From Planctomicrobium sp. (GTDB lineage Bacteria; Planctomycetota; Planctomycetia; Planctomycetales; Planctomycetaceae), in assembly GCA_029259835.1 (NCBI GenBank), contig JAJDEL010000004.1:1-8982 (forward strand): a DNA stretch of 8,982 nt, given 5' to 3'. Positions 4,765 to 8,982 of the stretch are shown piece by piece; within the stretch, counting starts at the first letter, position 1, and each line of letters begins with the position of its first letter. Below the pieces are notes generated by a model. That model was not told the DNA's origin. It ran no database searches and saw nothing but the letters and a program-made list of their open reading frames with translations. The position numbers and the translations under genes are program-made.

Positions 4765-6681
4765 TCACTCACACAGACCTTCGAGGTATGTGTAACCGTT
4801 GAGACCATCTTCATAAAACTTGATGAGCCGACCTGCTTCCGCATTATTGATTCGACCTTCGCGAACGGCGATCTCGACTGCGGATTGCAAACGGTCTATC
4901 AATTCCTTCCCGTTGAACTGCACGTAGTCCAGAACCTCATTCACGGTTTCACCCCTAATCATCGTTTGCAGAATCACTTCACCATTCTGGTCGAGTTCAA
5001 CGTGAATCGTGTTTGTGTCTCCAAACAGATTGTGAAGGTCACCGAGAATTTCCTGGTACGCCCCGATCAGAAACGCACCCAGGTAATAGGGAGAACCGTC
5101 GAACTCATGAAGACGTAGCGTTTTTTTGACGTCGCGACGGTTGATGAACGTGTCGATCTTGCCATCTGAATCACAAGTAATATCACACAAAACTGCGTGC
5201 CGGGTCGGTTGCTCTTCGAGTCGATGGATCGGCATGATTGGAAAGAGTTGTTTGATTGCCCAACTGTCAGGAATCGACTGAAACAGCGAAAAATTGCAGA
5301 AGAATAAGTCCGATAACAAACTTGGCAGCGAGGTCAGTTCCTCGGGAACGAAATCGAGTTCGTCGGTGAGCTTACCGATTTTTCTGCAAATCGCAAAAAA
5401 CAAATTCTCGGCAAGCACGCGCTGTTCGAGCGGCAGATATCCGCCGCTGAAGAGATTCATCGCCGTGTCAATTGCCTGTTGTGCATCGTGATAACTCTCC
5501 TGGAGGTTTCTGATCGTCAATTCACGATCCGTCAGAAAGAGATCATGCAGCGGCTGTTCGTATTCCTCTGGAATCTCATTCGGAGGCGACTCATGTTCCC
5601 CCTGCCGTGTCACTCCCAAAGTCCCGAAAATTAACGCACTATGAAACGCTGCGACAGCTCGACCACTCTCTGAAATAATGACCGGATGAGGAACGCCGGT
5701 CTCATCACATACCGTTCTCACGTTGTAAATCACATCGTTGGCATATTCCTGCAACGTGTAGTTCATGCTTGACTGAAAGTTCGTTTGCGAACCGTCATAG
5801 TCAACACCCAGTCCTCCTCCGACGTCAAAGTATTCCAACCCCGCGCCACGGCGATGCAAATCCGTGTAAATTCGAATCGCTTCGGTAATCGCGGCTTTGA
5901 CCTGACGAATGTTTGTGATCTGACTTCCTAGATGAAAGTGCAGCAGCTTGAAGCAATCCTGCATCCCTTCGGATTCAAGAAGTTGAAGCCCCTGGAGAAC
6001 TTCACTCACGGTCAGCCCGAATTTAGAACGATATCCACCTGAAGATTTCCATCGCCCCGCCCCGCGTGCTGCGAGTTTCACTCGCATCCCAATCTGTGGT
6101 CGAACGCCAATGCGTTTCGCCAGGACGAGAATACGTTCGAGTTCTGTATACTTCTCGACGACCGGGATCACCGTCCGCCCAATTTTCTGGGCGTACAATG
6201 CCATCTCAATGAATTCATCATCCTTAAAGCCGTTACAGATAATCGGCATCGATGGATCCGTCATCGCGACGACCGCTAACAACTCCGGTTTGCTGCCAGC
6301 TTCGAGTCCGAAACCGTACTCACGACCATATTCGATGATTTTTCCGACAACTTCGCGCTGCTGATTCACCTTGATCGGGTACACGCACGCATAGCGCCCC
6401 TGATAGTCGTTTTCTGCAATCGCTTTAGAAAAGACATGGTGAAGTTCTCGCAGCCGTTCTTTCAGGATCCCATTGAACCGAACCAGGATTGGCAAATCAA
6501 AGCCGCGATCTTGCAATCGATCAATCAGTTCCTTCAAGTCGATTGATTGCGACGTTTTCCGATTTGGGTGGACAAGCAAATGTCCATTCTCACCCACGGA
6601 AAAAAACCCGCTCCCCCAGCGAGAGACTTCGTAGAGATCATTGGAGTCGTTCGTCGACCATGAGCAGGACGGATCTATCAT
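4765..6681 (-). CDS. speA: Biosynthetic arginine decarboxylase SpeA
   Basis: This 638-aa cytoplasmic PLP enzyme converts arginine to agmatine and CO2, the first step of the agmatine route to putrescine and spermidine. It is full length (E. coli SpeA has 658 aa). The fold is the alanine-racemase-like barrel of group IV decarboxylases: PLP lysine K104 in YPIKVNQQ, GLEAGSKPEL at 125-134, HFHLGSQ at 248-254, the phosphate-binding DVGGGLGVDYDGS at 286-298, and ESGR at 338-341. The C-terminal domain has CDITCDSDG at 499-507, with the active-site cysteine expected near C503. All key motifs are intact. The ATG at 6681 has only a weak purine stretch (AAGAA) upstream. It follows leuD on the same strand after 92 bp and may be co-transcribed with it, although the two pathways are unrelated. 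Confidence 0.97.
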   Translation of the reverse strand: MIDPSCSWSTNDSNDLYEVSRWGSGFFSVGENGHLLVHPNRKTSQSIDLKELIDRLQDRGFDLPILVRFNGILKERLRELHHVFSKAIAENDYQGRYACVYPIKVNQQREVVGKIIEYGREYGFGLEAGSKPELLAVVAMTDPSMPIICNGFKDDEFIEMALYAQKIGRTVIPVVEKYTELERILVLAKRIGVRPQIGMRVKLAARGAGRWKSSGGYRSKFGLTVSEVLQGLQLLESEGMQDCFKLLHFHLGSQITNIRQVKAAITEAIRIYTDLHRRGAGLEYFDVGGGLGVDYDGSQTNFQSSMNYTLQEYANDVIYNVRTVCDETGVPHPVIISESGRAVAAFHSALIFGTLGVTRQGEHESPPNEIPEEYEQPLHDLFLTDRELTIRNLQESYHDAQQAIDTAMNLFSGGYLPLEQRVLAENLFFAICRKIGKLTDELDFVPEELTSLPSLLSDLFFCNFSLFQSIPDSWAIKQLFPIMPIHRLEEQPTRHAVLCDITCDSDGKIDTFINRRDVKKTLRLHEFDGSPYYLGAFLIGAYQEILGDLHNLFGDTNTIHVELDQNGEVILQTMIRGETVNEVLDYVQFNGKELIDRLQSAVEIAVREGRINNAEAGRLIKFYEDGLNGYTYLEGLCE

Positions 6682-6710
6682 GAGCAGTTCTTATTGAACA
6701 AATCACACGC

Positions 6711-6733
6711 TGTGCGTTGCTGTTCGACGCACA
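6711..6733 (-). promoter_or_regulatory. Hairpin in the leuD-speA intercistronic spacer
   Basis: TGTGCGT (6711-6717) and ACGCACA (6727-6733) form a perfect 7-bp stem with a 9-base loop, 29 bases ahead of the speA start. No T tract follows on the minus strand, so it is not a typical terminator. It could be a processing or stabilising structure between the two cistrons. Confidence 0.3.
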
Positions 6734-6773
6734 TTTCAAATATGCGGCAATGCGTTTGTTCATTCGGACACGA

Positions 6774-7367
6774 TTACGATGCAAAACCATTCAAGTACGG
6801 AAGTGCTTCTCTCTGTGCCTGAATTCCTGACTGATTTTCCATCAGTTGAGCAAGGAAATCCCAACGTCCTGAGACCAAGGCATCGCGAGCACTTTCCGGG
6901 ATTGTGACTGGAATCGACTCATCTGCATAACGTAATTCACAGCTTTCGAGATCGACTGTCAGTTCCAAAGCAGGATCTGCTTGAATCGCATCTGAGAGTT
7001 TCTCAAGGTGTCCTCGTTCGGCACAAACGGCTGGAATCCCCAATGAAGTGCAGTTCCCAAAAAAGATTTCCGCAAACGATTCCGCGACAACAGCCTGAAT
7101 TCCCCATCGCATGAGAGACTGTGGAGCGTGTTCTCGAGAAGAACCACAACCAAAGTTGCGACCACTGACCAGAACTCGACCATTCTGGTATTTGGCTTGG
7201 TTAAACGGGTGTTCAGCATCCTGTTGACGATCATCCTCAAAAGCGTGCTCGCCGATTCCTTCAAACGAAACACATCTCAGAAATCGGGCAGGGATGATTC
7301 GATCTGTGTCGATATCGTCCAGAAATAATGGGACTCCGGTCCCGGTCACGTCCTTCACCTGATTCAT
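6774..7367 (-). CDS. leuD: 3-isopropylmalate dehydratase small subunit LeuD
   Basis: LeuD (197 aa; E. coli 201 aa) is the small swivelling subunit that pairs with LeuC, the 4Fe-4S subunit, to isomerise 2-isopropylmalate to 3-isopropylmalate in leucine biosynthesis. Diagnostic motifs are present: [13 protein letters not shown] at 18-30, the substrate-loop [14 protein letters not shown] at 69-82, and [20 protein letters not shown] at 95-114, matching the family's FFxN...G motif. The ATG at 7367 has a modest AGG upstream; the next upstream sequence does not extend the homology. leuC, usually just upstream of leuD, is not beside it here: the upstream neighbour is a divergent adaptor gene. LeuC must be encoded elsewhere. 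speA follows on the same strand. Confidence 0.96.
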   Translation of the reverse strand: MNQVKDVTGTGVPLFLDDIDTDRIIPARFLRCVSFEGIGEHAFEDDRQQDAEHPFNQAKYQNGRVLVSGRNFGCGSSREHAPQSLMRWGIQAVVAESFAEIFFGNCTSLGIPAVCAERGHLEKLSDAIQADPALELTVDLESCELRYADESIPVTIPESARDALVSGRWDFLAQLMENQSGIQAQREALPYLNGFAS

Positions 7368-7696
7368 GTCAATACCTGAGAAATGTCACACTTGATAGGG
7401 AATTTGTTTGTCGCGTCGAGGAAAAACGACGGCTGTAAGGTACCAAATTGACATTTTTTGGAAACCCAATCAGTCCAGATTCAGTCGCACAATCGGTCCA
7501 ACTAGGGAATGCAGGATAACTTTACCGGTTATCGAGATCGGCAGGAATGTTCTGCTGAAGAACTGCAGCGGTTCATCAGTTGGCAAGATCGAAGTTTCTA
7601 GAGGACAGTCGCTTGGAAAAAAGCACACCAAATAGCCGAATTAATAAAGACAGCAGCAGCGTCTTCTTTACAAGTCTATTCTATAGTCCCGAGCGT
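7368..7696. other. 329-bp divergent intergenic region between leuD and the HlyD-like gene
   Basis: No gene is supported here; open frames on the plus strand begin only at TTG codons and have no motif. The stretch must hold both divergent promoters. A perfect TTGACA lies at 7449-7454 on the plus strand but has no matching -10 at the right distance. Small inverted repeats occur at 7515-7533 (GATAAC-7-GTTATC), 7549-7563 (GTTCT-5-AGAAC) and 7647-7665 (AAGAC-9-GTCTT). On the plus strand TATAGT at 7682-7687 resembles a -10 box, only 9 bases before the adaptor ATG. Confidence 0.4.
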
Positions 7697-8830
7697 ATGA
7701 ATCAACAATCGGAGCTTTGCCCTGAACTTCCAGCACCGCCAAGGCGAATTTTTGCCTTTGCTGCCAGTGCTCTCGCTCTAGGTGTTGCTCTCGCTCTCTG
7801 GATTGAACAGCCTCGTGGACCAGAGTGCTACGCGATTCTCGCTGCTCGAACGACCTACGTGACCGCTCCTATCGAGGGGACGTTTGCGGAAATGTCGATC
7901 ACTGAGGGTGCCGATGTGAAAATTGGTGATCCGATTCTGCGGTTACAAGATGGATCGTTGGAACGCAGGATTCTTGATAAGAAACGAGAAATTGCCGCTC
8001 TCGAATCACAATTTCAACAGGCGTTAGCCGCCACAGAACTCGAACTGAACTGGCGAACGAGGACTCTGGAATCAGAGATTTGCGATATTCAGCTCCGATC
8101 GGCATCGTTCTTAAAAGAACAATACAGTTTTGATATGCAACGCAGCATGTTGAACGATGTTCTCGCCGGACGCGATTTTGTAATACAAGATGAAAACGAT
8201 TCTCTGTTTCACACGCTCATCGAAGCGAAGACCACCAATTCTTCCAAACGAATGGCAACAGTTCTTGAAATGGAAAACGCCGCGAATGGAGCAGAAGTCT
8301 CTGCTGCTCAAGTCGAAATTTGCGAAGAACGCCAAAAACAGCTACTCAACTTGAAGAGTTCTCTACCGATGCAAATTCGCAGAACTCAAGGTGTCAACGT
8401 TGCGGAAGCAAATGTTGTTCGAGCAAAAGCGGAACTCGATCAACTGCTCGCCGAAGAGTCGGACTTGATGATTCTCTCCCCCTCAATTGGACGCGTTGGT
8501 GTCTTTCAGTGCCGCACGGGAGATCATCTCAAGCGAGGAACTCCAATCGTTGAATTGCTTGACGATGCAAAACGGTATCTCGTCGTGCATGTTCCTTCAA
8601 AGGAAATCCCGCATTTCGCGTTGGGAACAAACGTGAAGCTGAAATTTCCAGGCAACGAAACAAGAACAGGCATTGTCTCAACAGTTTCACCACAAGCAAA
8701 GCCAAGCTGCCCGACGAATTCAGTCGACATCGACACCACGATTCTTGTCCACGTCGATCAGACCGGAAACGTTTGGCCCAGCGTCCCGATCGGGTCTCAA
8801 GTGCAAGTTCGAGTTAGCGAATCTGACTGA
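7697..8830 (+). CDS. HlyD/RND-type periplasmic adaptor (membrane fusion) protein
   Basis: The 377-aa product has a short cytoplasmic N-terminus, one membrane anchor at about residues 18-36 (IFAFAASALALGVALALW), then a periplasmic adaptor layout: first lipoyl half at about 54-84 (YVTAPIEGTFAEMSITEGADVKIGDPIL, split here across the motif), long coiled-coil helices at about 86-135 and 195-255, second lipoyl half at about 257-290 (ILSPSIGRVGVFQ, GDHLKRGTPIVEL), and a beta-barrel end to 375. Such proteins bridge an inner-membrane transporter to the outer membrane, or accompany secreted-peptide exporters. No transporter is in the window, so the substrate is unknown. I start at the ATG at 7697; upstream in-frame codons such as TTG at 7580 add a sequence with no homology look. 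No clear Shine-Dalgarno precedes it, only GAG four bases away. Confidence 0.85.
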   Translation: MNQQSELCPELPAPPRRIFAFAASALALGVALALWIEQPRGPECYAILAARTTYVTAPIEGTFAEMSITEGADVKIGDPILRLQDGSLERRILDKKREIAALESQFQQALAATELELNWRTRTLESEICDIQLRSASFLKEQYSFDMQRSMLNDVLAGRDFVIQDENDSLFHTLIEAKTTNSSKRMATVLEMENAANGAEVSAAQVEICEERQKQLLNLKSSLPMQIRRTQGVNVAEANVVRAKAELDQLLAEESDLMILSPSIGRVGVFQCRTGDHLKRGTPIVELLDDAKRYLVVHVPSKEIPHFALGTNVKLKFPGNETRTGIVSTVSPQAKPSCPTNSVDIDTTILVHVDQTGNVWPSVPIGSQVQVRVSESD

Positions 8831-8876
8831 AAAAGTGCCTGAATATTCGAATCACTGACGCATTGCGGCAACTCTT

Positions 8877-8910
8877 GTCCCCTCTCCGTGGGAGGGGTAG
8901 GGTGAGGGGC
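8877..8910. repeat. REP-like palindromic element (CCCCTCTCC ... GGGAGGGGTAGGGTGAGGGG)
   Basis: Bases 8879-8886 pair with 8890-8897 as an 8-bp stem (one wobble) with a 3-base loop, and the same left arm CCCCTC can instead pair with GAGGGG at 8904-8909. The GGGAGGGG-TAGGGTGAGGGG form is typical of the dispersed extragenic palindromes found in many bacterial genomes, including planctomycetes. It lies 48 bases after the adaptor stop, where it may also act as a transcript end. A single copy is seen here, so dispersal in this genome is inference. Confidence 0.6.
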
Positions 8911-8982
8911 GAAACTCAAATTTTGAACAGACGCTGAGCAAACTTTTGCTTTCATGCTCACCGGTTACTCAAGCATTCTTTC

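Noticed and set aside
7408..7635. 75-codon plus-strand frame in the leuD-adaptor gap
   Set aside because: It has a TTG start, no ribosome binding site and no motif, and ends before the adaptor gene in another frame.
7580..7696. Upstream extension of the adaptor from a TTG start
   Set aside because: The added 39 residues are polar and unlike an adaptor N-terminus; they would place the membrane anchor too far in. The ATG at 7697 gives a normal layout.
8790..8955. Minus-strand short frame starting MKAKVCSASV at the right edge
   Set aside because: It reads through the REP-like palindrome (FAPHPTPPTERG), a common spurious translation of this repeat, and then overlaps the adaptor gene antisense.

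Overview
The window looks like chromosomal DNA from a planctomycete (Planctomycetales-like, perhaps related to Gimesia, Rubinisphaera or Thalassoglobus). This rests on gene content and protein style: a Tad/CpaC-type secretin with a Gln/Pro-rich tail, a Cys/Gly-rich lipoprotein with a conserved C-terminal domain, a pilin-like protein whose processing region reads GAVLSAEV, and a REP-like C/G-rich palindrome at the right edge. The assignment is from memory of such proteins and was not searched.

Layout. (1) Bases 1-158 hold the last 51 codons of a plus-strand gene, the C-terminus of an LpxL/HtrB-type lipid A acyltransferase; its stop codon lies inside a strong bidirectional terminator. (2) Bases 229-3990 hold a minus-strand series: a small single-span membrane protein (3781-3990), a secretin (1312-3342) and a Cys-rich lipoprotein (229-1056). 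The gaps are long (438 and 255 bp), so they may not form one tight operon. Two adjacent hairpins sit just upstream of the secretin ribosome binding site. (3) Divergent to these, at 4265-4702, is a plus-strand Flp-like prepilin with a very lysine-rich tail and its own sigma70-like promoter. (4) Convergent to it, sharing a 13-bp terminator hairpin, is a minus-strand pair of metabolic genes: leuD (6774-7367, leucine biosynthesis) followed by speA (4765-6681, arginine decarboxylase, polyamine synthesis). (5) Divergent to leuD, at 7697-8830, is an HlyD/RND-type periplasmic adaptor, followed by the REP-like element.

How the genes fit together. The secretin would form an outer-membrane pore and the pilin-like protein a candidate substrate or pseudopilin; the lipoprotein may be an outer-membrane partner. 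No ATPase, inner-membrane platform or prepilin peptidase is present, so any pilus or secretion machine must be completed elsewhere in the genome. speA and leuD are ordinary housekeeping genes with intact active-site motifs. The adaptor would need a transporter or protease partner lying outside the window. I see no CRISPR array, transposase, tRNA or rRNA. The least ordinary part is the secretin / lipoprotein / pilin-like neighbourhood and its structured non-coding leaders; nothing here proves a new system.
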